Shown: piece by piece, positions 12,144-53,850 of the stretch
Layout of the letters: each line of letters starts with the position of its first letter
How positions within the stretch are numbered: the first letter of the stretch is position 1
Assembly: GCF_022965805.1 (NCBI RefSeq)
Contig: NC_133118.1
Location: 7,279,158 to 7,343,157, forward strand
Source of the DNA: Primulina eburnea
Lineage: Eukaryota > Streptophyta > Magnoliopsida > Lamiales > Gesneriaceae
Length of the DNA: 64,000 nucleotides
Direction of reading: 5' to 3'
Program-made: the position numbers and the translations under genes
Notes under the pieces: model-generated
What the model was told of the DNA's origin: nothing
Seen by the model: only the letters and a program-made list of their open reading frames with translations
The model's database searches: none

Positions 12144-13748
12144 TCAGTGAAATAATGCTGGGAATTCTTGTCTCATATCAGACTCAGTCTCCCAAGTAGC
12201 TTCTTCAACGCCATGACGAGTCCATTGCACTTTCACCAACGGAATCATCTTTGTTCTGAGCTGTTTTGCTTTACGATCGATAATCCGGATCGGCTTTTCG
12301 ACATAACTCAATGTCTCATCCAGCTCAGTCTCGTCTGGTTGAATAACATGTGAATCATCAGGGAGATATTTCCGCAGCATCGATACATGAAAAACATCAT
12401 GTATTCCAGATAAAGAAAGCGGCAATGCTAGTCGATAGGCACGATCTCCTATCTTTTCGAGAATCTCATAAGGACCGACGTATCGTGGAGACAACTTCCT
12501 TTTCTTTCCAAATCGGACAACACCCCTGAAAGGTGAAATCTTCAAGAACACTCGGTCTCCTACCTCAAATACCAACGGTCTACGTCGAAGGTTGGCATAT
12601 TTAGCTTGTCTGTCCTGGGCTGCCTTCATTTTCTTTTGAATCAATTTCACTTTCTCGGTCATATCTCTGATCATATCAGGTCCAGTCTCAGGAACTTCAG
12701 AGATATCATCCCAATACAGACGGGATCGACATTTCTTTCCGTACAACGCTTCGAATGGGGCCATCTCAATACTCGTCTGATAGCTATTGTTGTACGAGAA
12801 TTCACAAAGAGGTAATGCCTCCTGCCATCCAGTGCTAAAGTCAAGCACTACCGCTCTCAGCATATCTTCCAAGGTCTGAATCGTCCGCTCCGATTGTCCG
12901 TCAGTCTGTGGATGATATGCGGTACTCAGATGTAATTTCGTACCTAGAGCTTGCTGCAGACTCTGCCAGAAGTGCGAAGTAAACCGAGGATCACGCACTC
13001 CGTGCAATCTAACCACTTCCTTGACATAGATATCGGCCATCTGATCATATCGATATGTCATCTTGTATGGAATAAAACATGCGGATTTGGTCAATCGATC
13101 AATTACGACCCAAATCGCATCATAACCTCGGGAGGATCTCGGTAATTGTGTTACAAAATCCATGGAAATGTGATCCCATTTCCATTCAGGAATAGACAAA
13201 CTCTGTAACAATCCTCCTGGTTTCTTCCTCTCAGCTTTCACCTGTTGGCAATTCAGACACTTGGATACAAATGTAGCAATATCAGCTTTCATTTTCTTCC
13301 ACCAATACTATGTCTTTAAATCATTATACATTTTTCTGCCACCAGGATGAATGCTAAATCGACTATTGTGTGCCTCTGTCAGTATCTGCTGTCTCAAATT
13401 CGAAACATTCGGCACCACCAGACGATTATTCACATACAAAATACCATTTTGAACCTGATATTCCGATCGATGTCCAGCTCTAACCATAGCAATCGACTTC
13501 TGTACGTTCTGATCACTCTTCTGTGCCTCCTTGATTCTCACAATCAATGCCGGTTCAGCTCGAATCGCACATAATCTCAGAGGCTGACGATCTGTTTCAA
13601 AAGCTAATCCAGACAAACAGCAGTCTTCTACCAAATTCGAAACACCTATCGTCGATAAGGATAGTGCACATACCTTTCGACTCAGGACATCTGCTGCTGC
13701 ATTGGACTTCCCTGGATAATATTTGATCTCACAATCAAAGTCCTTCAA
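12144..13748 (-). pseudogene. E2 pol, RNase H end, integrase and chromodomain-like tail
   Basis: This continues the E2 polyprotein after its breaks. 13748-13308 holds the RNase H tail and tether, ending at an in-frame TAG just before the WW motif of the integrase start. 13292-12144 (same frame, 382 codons) holds the integrase with SMDFV, HPQTDGQSER and the C-terminal GPYEIL...VSMLRKYL region, ending in a chromodomain-like tail (VKVQW...EEATWE). Compared with E5 at the same place, about seven residues are missing between the RLHGV and RDPRF motifs. This appears to remove the second catalytic aspartate of the DDE triad, so the integrase is predicted dead even without the stops. Confidence 0.88.
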
Positions 13749-13777
13749 TAAATCCAGCCATCTGCGCTATCTCATAT

Positions 13778-16537
13778 TCAACTTGATTGCGAAAACAGAT
13801 ATTTCAAGCTTTTATGATCAGAATAGATTTCAAATTTCTCACCGTAGAGGTAATGTCGCCATATCTTCAAAGCAAAAACGATGGCTGCCAATTCAAGATC
13901 ATGAATTGGGTAACGAGTTTCATGGGGTTTCAGTTGTCTTGAGGCATAAGCGATCACATGCCCTCGCTGCATCAAAACACAACCCAATCCTCGGTGAGAT
14001 GCATCACAATAAACAACAAAATCACCAGTACCTGAAGGAAACGTCAACACAAGCGCACTGGTTAATCTCTTTTTCAATTCGAGGAAACTGGTCTCACATT
14101 CCTCAAACCAGACAAATGGAGCGTTTTTCTGAGTCAACTGTGTAATCGGTTTGGCAATGCTCGAGAAATCTTTAATAAATCGGCGGTAATATCCTGCCAG
14201 ACCCATAAAGCTGCGAATCTCCGGTACAGATGTCGGTCTTGGCCAAGAAATCACTGCCTCAACCTTGCTGGGATCAACAGATATCCCATCTTCTGATATA
14301 ATATGTCCCAGAAATACCACCTGTTTCAACCAGAACTCGCATTTCGACAGTTTAGCATACAGTTTCTCCGCTCTCAAAGTTCGCAACACAATCCTCAGAT
14401 GATTAGCATGTTCAATCATATTCTTTGAATAAATCAATATATCATCAATGAATATGATAACAAAATCATCCAAATATTTCTGGAAGACGCGGTTCATCAA
14501 TCCCATAAATACCGCTGGTGCATTCGTCAAACCAAATGGCATGACAATAAATTCATAATGTCCATACCTGGTTCTGAATGCAGTCTTGGAGATATCAGAG
14601 TCCCTGACTCTCAATTGATGGTATCCAGATCTCAGATCGATCTTGGAATACACCGAAGAACCCTGCAACTGATCAAACAAATCATCAATACGAGGCAATG
14701 GATATTTATTCTTTACCGTCGCCTTGTTCAGTTGTCGGTAATCTATACAAAGTCTCATCGACCCGTCTTTCTTCCTCACGAACAGTACTGGAGCACCCCA
14801 AGGAGAAACACTCGGTCTGATATACCCATTGGCCAGTAAATCCTCCAACTGTTCTTTCAATTCTTTTAATTCGATTGGTGCCATCCTGTAAGGAGCCCTC
14901 GAGATCGGAACTGTTCCTGGCATCAACTCAATGCTGAAGTCTATCTCTCGAATCGGAGGCAATCCAGGAATCTCATCTGGAAAGACATCAGCAAACTCAA
15001 ACACCACTGGCAAATCCGCTAATGATGGGCTCGTTTTCAGTAAATCAACTGAATATACCAGGAATCCATCCGCTCCTTTCTGCAATAATCGTGTCATATT
15101 CATTGCAGATATCAAAGGAATTCTAGCTCGAGAACTCTTACCGTAAAATTTCCACTCCTCAGCCATCTCAGGTCTGAATCTCACTATCTTGTGGAAACAA
15201 TCGACTATAGCCCTGTACTTGGTCAATGTATCAATACCGATAATACAATCAAAATCAGATATCCCAAGCACAATACAGTCTAGCTCAATCGTATGTCCAT
15301 CGTATTGCAGTATACAAGGTTTCACAGATTTCACCGATATCAAACATGTTCCTAACGGAGAAGAAACAGACACTACTGCAGACAACGACTCAATTGGTAA
15401 TGCACGACTCAATGCAAACCTCTCAGAGATAAATGTATGTGATGCACCAGTATCAATCAATACGTACGCAGGATAACCAGAAATAAAACAGTTACCTGCT
15501 ACAACATCATCAGGTGCATCCTGTGCCTGCTCCTCGGTCAGAGCAAACACTCGGGCCTGCTGTCTCGGAGGCTGGCTCACGGTCTGGCTTCCTCCTGGCC
15601 TCTGCTGTGACTGGGTAGACGGTGCTGGCTGAAAAGAATGAACAGCAGATGGTCGTCTACCTGCCGGAGCCGCTGATCCAGATGACTCAGCTGCCTGGAA
15701 TCCCTGGGCACCTCTCTGGGGACACACTCGAGCAAAGTGTCCCTGTTGCTTGCAAATACGGCAGCTGCCAAATATTCCCCGGCACTGCTCAGTGGGATGC
15801 TTCCCTCCACAAGTATTGCAAATAGGTCCAGTATAGCTCTGGCTCTGGCGAGGACTCCCAGAACTAGAAGAACTGCTCCCTGACTTCTTGAACTGCTTTC
15901 CTCTCGTCTTCAAGAAGTCCCTCTTTCCGCCACTACTGCTGCCACCTTCAAATCGAGGAGGTGGTTGCTGTGATCCCGGTACTGGAAGCATAAACGAAGC
16001 TCCTCTCTGTCTCATCAGACCGGCTTCTGCTCCCTTAGCTCTATTCAAAGCATCGGTAAAGTTGTTCGGTCTTCCCGTATTCACCAACGTAAATATTTTC
16101 GGATTCAGGCCGTTAATGAACTGATCCGCCACAGCCTCGTCATGATCCGCCACATGTGGAGCAAAGCGCAACAGTGAAGAGAACTTGGCCACGTATTCCT
16201 CAATGTTAAGTTGGCCCTGTCTCAAGTTCGCGAACTCGGCTCCATTGTTCTTCCTGTATGACACTGGAAAGAACCTCTGATAGAATTCAGTTCTAAATAC
16301 ACTCCAGGTAATAATCGTACCTCGGTGTTCCAATGCCCTCTTTGTATTGATCCACCAGTTCTTGGCAATGTCATGCAATTGGTGCCCTATCAGTTTCACC
16401 CTCTTCTCATCAGTATATTCCAACGAATCAAACATCATTTCGATATCATCCAGCCAACTTTCACAATCCACAGAATTTTCGGTTCCTTTCAAAGTAGGTG
16501 GATGGAAAGACTGAAATCTTTTCAAAAGTGTCTCCAT
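13778..16537 (-). CDS. E2 Gag-protease-RT-RNase H polyprotein (919 codons)
   Basis: This is the largest ORF in the window. In order: Gag capsid-type region (residues 1-170), a serine-rich linker, two adjacent zinc-knuckle-like Cys/His clusters (about 240-272), aspartic protease DTGAS (362-366), RT with the [16 protein letters not shown] block (about 579-594), the catalytic FIDD (about 696-699), and RNase H beginning YCDASHRG (about 848). It ends prematurely in RNase H at SQSS: a one-base frame change, followed shortly by an in-frame TAG in the continuing frame. The start at 16537 is chosen because it opens a typical METLLKRF Gag start; upstream sequence to the PBS is non-coding leader. Everything through RT looks functional. 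Confidence 0.9.
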   Translation of the reverse strand: METLLKRFQSFHPPTLKGTENSVDCESWLDDIEMMFDSLEYTDEKRVKLIGHQLHDIAKNWWINTKRALEHRGTIITWSVFRTEFYQRFFPVSYRKNNGAEFANLRQGQLNIEEYVAKFSSLLRFAPHVADHDEAVADQFINGLNPKIFTLVNTGRPNNFTDALNRAKGAEAGLMRQRGASFMLPVPGSQQPPPRFEGGSSSGGKRDFLKTRGKQFKKSGSSSSSSGSPRQSQSYTGPICNTCGGKHPTEQCRGIFGSCRICKQQGHFARVCPQRGAQGFQAAESSGSAAPAGRRPSAVHSFQPAPSTQSQQRPGGSQTVSQPPRQQARVFALTEEQAQDAPDDVVAGNCFISGYPAYVLIDTGASHTFISERFALSRALPIESLSAVVSVSSPLGTCLISVKSVKPCILQYDGHTIELDCIVLGISDFDCIIGIDTLTKYRAIVDCFHKIVRFRPEMAEEWKFYGKSSRARIPLISAMNMTRLLQKGADGFLVYSVDLLKTSPSLADLPVVFEFADVFPDEIPGLPPIREIDFSIELMPGTVPISRAPYRMAPIELKELKEQLEDLLANGYIRPSVSPWGAPVLFVRKKDGSMRLCIDYRQLNKATVKNKYPLPRIDDLFDQLQGSSVYSKIDLRSGYHQLRVRDSDISKTAFRTRYGHYEFIVMPFGLTNAPAVFMGLMNRVFQKYLDDFVIIFIDDILIYSKNMIEHANHLRIVLRTLRAEKLYAKLSKCEFWLKQVVFLGHIISEDGISVDPSKVEAVISWPRPTSVPEIRSFMGLAGYYRRFIKDFSSIAKPITQLTQKNAPFVWFEECETSFLELKKRLTSALVLTFPSGTGDFVVYCDASHRGLGCVLMQRGHVIAYASRQLKPHETRYPIHDLELAAIVFALKIWRHYLYGEKFEIYSDHKSLKYLFSQSS

Positions 16538-16882
16538 TCAAAAGTGTCTCCATGGGTGTGGCTGTAACGTCCATGGGAGGGTTCGATGTACTACCCTGCT
16601 CGGGTACTCTTCTCGGAGGCATATCTGAAACTCAAAAGGATTAGTAACCCCACACAAAGTCCGGTTTCAATCCTCTTCCGATCATCTTACTGCTGATCCA
16701 GAATTAGCTCCAATTCATATTCAATAACACATGTTTTCAAATCAAATCAGATAAACAGATAAACATGTATTATAAAGCAGTAAATCATGCTAGCAATCAA
16801 AAGCAAGGAAAGAAACCTCATTCTACCCCACTCACTAGCTCCTATCTTAATTTAAAGGATCTATCGCTCTGATACCACCTAT
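16538..16882 (-). other. E2 leader with primer-binding site
   Basis: Non-coding leader between the 5' LTR and gag. The PBS at 16866-16877 reads TGGTATCAGAGC on the minus strand, the standard initiator-Met tRNA complement. Confidence 0.8.
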
Positions 16883-18298
16883 TGTGGGGACCCGGACGCT
16901 AATCATAGTCATAATCGTCATTGGGACTAATTAATTAATTATAAAACAGGGTCTAAATTTTTTTTTTTTAAAACACGGAACGTAGTGACAACAATCTAAT
17001 ATACAACTCAGTATATAATAAAGTACAAGTCCTGTACCGTCTACAAATCAGTACAAACTAAGGTTCAACAACTATTATCAAGTGTCCACACCCTATATAC
17101 AATCCAAGTCCGGAGCCTCCACTCTAATCACGATCTCTCCTCATCTCCTGGACCCTGAACCTGTCCCACCTGTTGTCAAGTACACATACAAACAAAACAA
17201 CAGCCGGATAACTCCGGTGAGAATAAATCCCAGTATAAATCAACGAACATGCAATCATATAATCAATATAAAGCATGAACATATGACAGTAATACAAATC
17301 AAAATCAGAAATGTAAACAATATCAATCTGTCGACAATGCTCGTGACTCCACGATTCAGACTAGACTCAATCCTAGCCTAGGGATCCCGGTGTCCAGATG
17401 TGGCATTCCTATATCGACAAACAGTAATAGAAAAGACTCCAGTTCTATCCACGTCGATATAACCAAACATCCAGTGTCCAGACGCATCCGTCATAGACTA
17501 TGGTCTATCGCCATATCTTGTGACATCGTGTAATGTACCCGTGGTTACCTGCCACTATCAGGTACTTCTGTCACAAGATTACTCGTCTAATGCATGCTCC
17601 TATGACTCCATAGAACAAGCATTTAAATCAAATCATTAAATACAATGATAAACAAATAATAAGTATGTGATTTAGGGAAACTCAAGTACATCTTACTTGA
17701 GTCGATGTCCCAATACACATTGACTTATACCTTTCGTTGCAGTTTCGGTCTGGAATCCAAATTCTGTCAATCCCTCAATCTGACACTGGTAATACCAATA
17801 ATTTCATATAAGTATACCTTTCAAATTACCAATAATCTGATTAATCTGGATTTAATTCAAAATCAACGGCACAACGGTACAATCTCAGTATCTCGCCAAT
17901 ACCAAATCAACAGACATCAATTACAAATCATAACTCATATCCATTACAATCTGTAACTCACTCACAATTCAAATCTGTCTGGTATACGTTAATATACCCT
18001 AACAATTCATAACAATTTCATAATCAGTCCATTTCTCATTCTGACTTCGATTCTACGATGTCTAGCATATCAAGAACATCATATATGAATTCAATTCAAT
18101 TCTGACAACATCATAATTTCAAGACATGTCAAAACGTAGTAAAACTTACGTCCAGTTGTAGCCTACGTTGATAGGAACTCGGTACTGAAGTCGGATTTAA
18201 AATCAGACGGACGGATTGATCGTAAATCGAATTCTGGAATCAAAAATCAAAGTTTTCCCTCTATTTTCGTTTTTCCTTTTCTGAGGAAAAGTTTGTAT

Positions 18299-18301
<3 letters not shown>

Positions 18302-18384
<83 letters not shown>
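18302..18384. repeat. (TA)n tract in E2 5' LTR
   Basis: About 83 bp of pure TA repeat in the same LTR position as 11563-11619. Confidence 0.9.
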
Positions 18385-18386
<2 letters not shown>

Positions 18387-18422
18387 TCGCATGCATCCAA
18401 CAAATGTCCAATTTTCCTTCTG

Positions 18423-18611
18423 CATGGCTCGCGCTCGGGAGGTGATAAATTACCGCTCGAGCGCGAGTACCTCTGTCCAAGTACTCAGCTTGTCACGCAC
18501 TGGCGCTCGGGCGGTCAAAAACTACCGCCCGGGCGCCACACCTTCTATCCAAGATGTGTTTCTATTGAACATTGGCGCTCGGGCGGTCATTTCTTACCGC
18601 TCGGGCGCCAC
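18423..18611. repeat. Hairpin array in E2 5' LTR
   Basis: Same inverted-repeat array as 11661-11925, but with three units instead of four. Confidence 0.85.
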
Positions 18612-18739
18612 TAGTTATGTCCAAAGATTGCACCCGTCATATTTAATCTTATTTCATGTCCCGATTAATCCTCTCATAATCATATCACATTATAACTCAA
18701 TAATTCTAGATTATTAGGATTAAATTTCCGGGCATTACA

Positions 18740-20811
18740 GCAAAGGCACGCCATACATCTCCTTTCCCCATCTATCAAATCGTAGTATTATTTTTAATTA
18801 TGTTTGCATGAAAACATGTGTTCATATTAATACTTTTGGATTTATGGCATGCACAAGGGGTAAACTCATGTTTCTATGATTTTAATTCATGTTTTATTAT
18901 GTAAAGAGGCTGCCATGATCTTAGGGATGAACAAGTGATGTTTTTACATGAGTGAAGGTCCTAAAACACACACCCTAACCACCAAAGTCGAAGGAAAACA
19001 AGGAGAAAATTACAAGCTATTCAAACCGATGACAGTTTCTGTCATGGGGTTTGGGGCGATCGAGTTGCATGGTACAAGGGGTTGGAGAGTCACGGCTTGG
19101 GGCCAGGGCTCGGTCAGGGGATGGTTTAGTCTGGGAAGGGTTCCTAACTACATGAGGGTTCGAGTCTAGAGGGCTGGGAGGAGTCCTAACCCACTAGGAC
19201 TCCTACCCGAGAATTCGCGCCCCATGCGCGCAGGTGTGCAGCAGCTCGCCTGGAGTCATGGGCTGGTTTAAGGGGCTTAGCATGGGCTAGGTAGAGGTTA
19301 AGGATCCTAGGTGAGTGCAAGGTGCGTGGGTTTGGGGCTAGAGTCGTCGGCTAGGTTCCTGAATTCACCAATTAAGAGTCCAAGCACTTTAGGCCTCTCG
19401 GCCGTTGCATAGGTTGGTAAGGAGGATCACGTTTTTGGGTTTTGGGATGGCTTCTAAGTGATCTAAGGGTCCAGTAGGGTACTCTAGCATGTTGGTCAGG
19501 TTAATGATCCACTTTGTTCGGGGGTGACTTAAGAAAATCGAAAAATGGCTCCGGGTCGAAGTTTATGTGTCATAATAGGGCTTCTAAACTAATAAATTGA
19601 AAAACGGCTCACAAGAGTCGAGTCATGGTTCAAAAGAGCTAAAATAATATATAAAAAAAACTAAATTTTGAATTTAGGAATTTTATATTAAAGTTTGGGA
19701 TTTTTCGGGATTAAAACATCGTCAAAACAATTAATTGAAGATAAATGAAAATGGTCTAATATTTAAGCTAAATAAAATTATGGGAAAATTAATTTAGGCT
19801 TAAATAATTATTTGGGACATGTTAGAGTCAATGAATTTAAGAAAAATTCAAAATCGGGGAATTTTACGTCTAGGGATAAAACGATCTTTTCACACCCAAA
19901 ATTAGTAAACGTCATGACAGTGCTCTAAATGCTGTTTTTATGCTATTATGATTATTTTTAAAGGTTTATGAAATTTTACATGTTGAATTATGATTTTAAA
20001 TGTCCATGGATGTTTATGATTTAAAGTTGACATTTAAAATACATGTTGCATGCTTGGTTTCAAAGAAAAAATGATATTCTTGCATGATTTTATAAAGTGA
20101 TGAAAACATGAAAACATTGATGAAAGTGAGGTAATTGTGACTATGAGGATATGATGATATGATTGAGGATAGGCCAAGGCTCAGTTGACGATCTTGTGTC
20201 GCTGATGTATTCGCCGCCCAGTACTATGGTTTCATCTAGATTGATCCATCGATTTTTTGAGGATTGAGGAAAGTCACAATTAACGATCTGAATTCAATAA
20301 AAGAAATGATAATGTTTATGATCATGAAAAGACTTTATGTCATGTTATGTTGAGGAAATGAAAAAGGTTAGTTTATGTTGCATATAATGAAAATGTTATT
20401 TTTACGTAAAACGTATTTTCACTGTTGCATGTGGTTTTATACGTATACTTGTTATCAAGATTATGGTGTGTTGAGTCTTTAGACTCATTAGATGTGATGG
20501 ATACAGGTGAGGTGGAGGGAGGTCTTGACACTTGATTTGGCTGGACTGAAGGTACACACAACCCGAGCACCAGTGCTTCTTCTATTTCCGCACTTATGAT
20601 TCATGACTTACGATTTTACGTTAAAAGATTTTTAAGACCATTTATTTATGCTTTAGAGTGGTTTTTGAAAGGACAATACATTTCACGTATTTTGCTTTTT
20701 AGGCATAGTAAAACATATAACTATTTCCTTTGGATTTTTATACTAGTTGGTTGATGTTTATTTTTAAAATGGGCAAAATATGTTATAAAAATATTGCAAT
20801 GGGTTCGGCCA
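18740..20811 (+). mobile_element. 3' LTR of E1, second part (right border approximate)
   Basis: Continues the E1 LTR after the GCAAA duplicate. Segments 19890-19960 and 20715-20790 match the split E4 LTR in reverse complement (around 61800-61850 and 51880-52000), which shows this is LTR sequence. The right border is estimated near 20811 because the receptor-gene 3' region starts soon after. No coding content; the ORF at 18948-19169 lies in the LTR and matches nothing recognised. Confidence 0.6.
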
Positions 20812-21084
20812 TCATGGTATGAAAAAAAATAAAATTTTCTAGTACTTTTAATGCAATAAAAAGGACAGACGTTTCAAATACAGAAAGAAAAACATTCACT
20901 AGCTGAAATAAAAATCTCCAGAAAATTTAATATTGTAGCCATTTTTACCAAATCTCAATTATAGAGAGGCTCTTTCTTCCCCATTCACATCAAACAACGC
21001 TACACTTCAAATGTACGTAACTATACATTCAGTAACACAGCATCTGATAGTTGGATTCGTCTCGAAGACATGGCACTTCTGTTC
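20812..21084 (-). other. 3' flank / putative 3' UTR of the LysM receptor kinase
   Basis: About 270 bp of AT-rich sequence lies between the stop codon at 21085-21087 and the E1 LTR. No perfect AATAAA was seen on the minus strand, only AT-rich variants. The 3' UTR may end here or within the transposon. Confidence 0.4.
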
Positions 21085-49865
<28,781 letters not shown>

Positions 49866-50058
49866 TCTGACCGGCGAAAGGCGACGGGGAATTTTCGGAT
49901 CAAGATTGGCGATGAATATTCCAAAAGCGAGAGATTCGCATGGAATTTATGGAGTTAAAATGAATCAATGGGCATAATTTCGGAACCGTTGACTTAGTCT
50001 GTTCTTGAGCTAAGATTTGACCAACGAAAGAGTAAGAACAGAAAATTATAAAATTATG
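49866..50058 (-). promoter_or_regulatory. Proximal promoter/5' UTR of the receptor gene with two W-boxes
   Basis: Upstream of the ATG at 49865. Two W-box hexamers bound by WRKY factors are present: TTGACT at 49989-49994 and TTGACC at 50017-50022, about 125-155 bp from the ATG. A TTATAATTT stretch at about 50043-50050 is TATA-like. Pairs of W-boxes are common in pathogen-responsive plant promoters, fitting a chitin-receptor gene; induction itself is inferred. Confidence 0.5.

Positions 50059-50140
<82 letters not shown>
50059..50140. repeat. (TA)n microsatellite upstream of the receptor gene
   Basis: About 80 bp of pure TA repeat, about 195-275 bp from the ATG and immediately beside the MITE. 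Confidence 0.9.
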
Positions 50141-50142
<2 letters not shown>

Positions 50143-50147
50143 AGCTA

Positions 50148-50774
50148 TATGAGTGTCAATCGGATGGGTTGGATCGGATTGAGTAATAGTACTATTCAAA
50201 AATTACTCAACCCAACCTGAACTCGAGTCAATTCGAAAACTTTCAACCCGAACCTGAACACGAATCAACCCGATCAATCAATCAACACATAAAACCCGAT
50301 TTTGAATTTTTAAAAAAAATTAAATAAAACTCAAAAAATAATGATATTATTATTTTAATTTAAACACATAATAACCAAATCTTCCATATATATAATTTAA
50401 ATTTGAAAGTCTAATAGTAGAAAAATAAATTATATTTACTAAATAAAATAAAAATTTATTTAAATTATAAAAAATGTTCAAAATAAATATTAAATTATGA
50501 AAATTTATTATATAAATATACAATAAATATTTTTTCAGACATAAAATATATTAAAAAAAATGTAGCAATATTTAATAATTATATATATTTTTAAAAAAAT
50601 TAAATTTTCGGTTCTACCCAGGTCAATTCGGGTTGATCCGAACCCAACCCAACCCAACCCGATATCGGGTCCAATCCGATCTGACTCGAACCTGAAAACC
50701 TCAAACACGAGCCTTATTTTTTTCGAGTTGAACCGTGTCAGGTTGGTGGGTCGTATCTGCTTTTTACATCCCTA
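50148..50774. mobile_element. hAT-like MITE in the receptor promoter
   Basis: About 627 bp. The left end is TATGAGTGTCAATCGG and the right end in reverse TAGGGATGTAAAAAGC, both variants of the TAGGGGTGTCAAT termini seen in plant hAT-type MITEs. Sub-terminal GGGTTGGG/CCCAACCC blocks flank an AT-rich core. The 8-bp flanks TTGAGCTA (50140-50147) and CTGAGCTA (50775-50782) agree at 7 of 8 bases, the length expected for hAT. No coding capacity. Confidence 0.65.
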
Positions 50775-50782
50775 CTGAGCTA

Positions 50783-51841
50783 CAACGCACTCATATTGTG
50801 TGTAACATAATATTTTATTTATGTATGATCTATTTGTAACATATTTATACATTAAAAATAAACTAAAATGTTTGTTTTATTAATGGGATTTTCAGAAGTC
50901 AATGAAAATATGGTTTAAATCAAGTTATATGTGTTATTGACATTTTCTTACACAAATAAAGACAAATGTTTATCTTTTTTCTTTTTTTCTTTTTTTACAT
51001 TTTGTGTTAATATAAAACACAATTGTTATCGTAAAAGTACAAAAAAATATTTGCCTAATTCTCCCATAAATTGATTACACTAAGAAAAATCACATCTCAA
51101 ATATTCGCAAAACATATTTCATAGTTAATGCATTTAAAATTCCCAAAATAATTGCAAAGACATCTTTAAAAAAAACAAAGACATATATACACACACACAT
51201 GCTATACACAATTTAAAAGGCGTTGGAAATTATAAGTTTCAGAATTTGACAAACCAATCAGTAACAGAACTGAAGATTGGAACTGAACCATAACTGAAAA
51301 GTCTCGTAACTGATATCAAAACTGAGGGAGACTTATCGGAATTAAATGAACCAAGTAAAACTGCAGTAATTTAAACTAAAGTTCTCAAAAGTATTAATAA
51401 GTCTCAAACTCTTGAATCGAAGAGACAAACTGAATATTACCTGAAACGTCTGCTCTATAAAAACACTACTGAAATAAAAAAAATATTAAAGCTAATACCA
51501 AAAATACACACTCATAAACATATCAATAAATTAATCAAGCGTTTTAAAAACAATCCAATCAATGTATAAAAATAAATACAGTTAAATGTGACTCAATTAA
51601 GGAGTTACTGTTTAAAATTAACACCATCAAATACCTAGAATTCTGACAATCACTAGAGCATAACAATCATGAACATTTGAAACTACTGTTTAAAACCCCT
51701 GACTCCAAATCATATTATGCAGAAGAAATCGAAGGTCATCGGGTTATCAAGTGCACACCCAGTGAGACGTATTTTTAATCATTTTGCTTAAAACATGTTA
51801 AATTTTTTTTCTCTCCTTAATCTCCATAATTCAAAATATAC

Positions 51842-51850
<9 letters not shown>
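50783..51850. other. Upstream intergenic region
   Basis: About 1.1 kb, AT-rich, with a (CATA)n/(TA)n tract at about 51840-51880 at its right end. No gene, tRNA or clear repeat seen. Confidence 0.5.
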
Positions 51851-51880
<30 letters not shown>

Positions 51881-52011
51881 CTTTAAAATACCTTAACACC
51901 ATTTTTAAAATAAAACAACCAACTAATATTTAAAAATCCCAAAATAAATAGTTTAAAGTATAAAATCGTAAAACGTTTTACCAACCTAAAAACATCTCTT
52001 GTCTCAAAACC
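51881..52011 (-). mobile_element. E4 LTR, left fragment (left border approximate)
   Basis: In reverse complement this matches E1 3' LTR around 20715-20790 (the ...GGATTTTTA...AGTTGGTTG segment). It is the end of a minus-strand LTR that E3 interrupted. The end toward 51850 is not precisely placed. Confidence 0.55.
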
Positions 52012-53699
52012 TGTGGGCACCCGGACGCTAATCATCTTCTTAATCATCATTGGGATTTAATTATCAGTTCTGATAAACAGGGTCTAAAAATTTTTCTTTT
52101 TAAAATGCATCTGTGGAAGGTAATGGAATCTAAATAATATACATCTCTGTATAAAAACTACATTTCAGTAGAAAAGTACAATATTGTACAAACTAGATCT
52201 AAGGTTCAGTTACTAAATTCAAGTAATAAAACCAAGTCTACAATAAGTCCGGAATCACCACGCTACTCTTCTTCTCTCCTCATCCTCTTGACCCCGATCC
52301 AGCCCCACCTGTTGTCATGCACACATACAAAACAAGACAACAGCCGGATAACTCCGGTGAGAATAAATCCCAGTATAAAACATGGTAAGCATGTATGTAC
52401 ACATATATCTTATGAAACATGCTGACATTAACAAAATCAAAGGTAATAGATTTCATACTCATGAAATCAAATCAAATAAACATGCAACTCAAGTCAGATA
52501 AACATGCATATAAACAATCTAAATCATGAGACCTGCTATCATAACTGAAAGCAGTAACAATGGGTTCCATAGTCTATGAATCCCATTCATATACGCATGC
52601 AGTTCTAGTCAAATCATGTCTAGACTCGACTTCACTATAACTCTAGGGATCCCGGTGTGAATAAGACGTCAATGGCTGTCACCTACCCTCCCACTTGGGG
52701 TGACTGTACGTCTTATTCCTAGACTTCAGTCATATCTGTATCGAATAATCTACAATAGGAGGGTGTCTGCTCCTACGTAACGATACACCGAACGTCTAGA
52801 AGTCTGACTATCTGTCAAACTTTCCTATCTCAAATGCAATGTATAACAATCTGTAAACAAAGCATGTTCATTTCAAAAGATTTGAATATAAATTCTATAA
52901 ACAAATCATAATCATATCAGAAGATAAACAACAATCAAGTATGTGATTTTATTGGGAAACTAAATGAGATCTGCTTGAGTTATATCTTCCCAGATATCAC
53001 ATGAATTATACTTTTGTCGTCCCTGTCTGACGAAGACAAAGTCTGGTATTCAACTCTGTCCATCTCAAATCTGAAATGACAATATCGAATACAACGTATC
53101 AGTACATAACTCAATACACAATCTGTTCTGATCAATACTCAACTCAGTACATAATCTGATCAATATCTGACCAATATAATCATGAATCTCAATCAATATC
53201 ATATCTGATCAATCTAAATCGATACTGAATCTCATCAATCTAAATCAACTGATGTTTCAACGGCATAACGATACTGTCTCGATAACCCCATCAGTCTAAA
53301 TATCACAGATATAATATCAGACTTCGTAATCAATAACAATACCAGTCATAATCTCAATAACAATACAAGTCTGATATGAAATCTCAGTCAATATCTTTCG
53401 AAAATCATAACAATTACAGAAACAGTCTGTTCTTTAATCTGACTTCAATTCTATAATGTCTACGGCAGCAGAAACACCATATTTGAATCATATTCAGTTC
53501 TGACAACATCATAAATTCAAATCTTGTCTAAACGTAACAACACTTACGTCCAGTTGTAGCTGTCGTCGCTAAAAACACGATACCGGAGTCGGATTCAAAA
53601 TCAGATGAACGGGTCGTTCACAATCTCCAACGTTTCCCTCGGTTTCTTCTTTTTCCCTTCTCCTTCTTATTTCTTTCTGATTCTTGCTGATTACGTCTG

Positions 53700-53802
<103 letters not shown>

Positions 53803-53850
53803 TTCATGCATGGCTAGAAACGTGGCATACTCCTTTGTGCAGCACGTCTC

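Larger units (their letters stand above)
10144..18739 (-). mobile_element. Full-length Ty3/gypsy element E2
   Basis: This is a complete minus-strand element with two LTRs (10144-12045 and 16883-18739), TG...CA ends, a PBS, gag-pol and a polypurine tract. It is bordered by the 5-bp target duplication GCAAA (10139-10143 and 18740-18744). It split the 3' LTR of E1. By eye the two LTRs differ at about 15-20 scattered sites outside the (TA)n tract, about 99% identity, so the insertion is recent. The polyprotein is nevertheless broken in three or four places in the RNase H-integrase part. The C-terminal chromodomain-like region and pol order point to the Tekay/Del chromovirus group (inference). Confidence 0.92.
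16883..18739 (-). mobile_element. 5' LTR of E2
   Basis: 1857 bp, nearly identical to the other LTR. It contains (TA)n at 18302-18384 (about 83 bp against 57 bp in the partner) and a hairpin array at 18423-18611 with one 72-bp unit fewer. Confidence 0.9.

Noticed and set aside
16866..16877. tRNA-like matches TGGTATCAGAGC
   Set aside because: These are primer-binding sites next to LTRs, not tRNA genes. No tRNA or rRNA gene was seen in the window.
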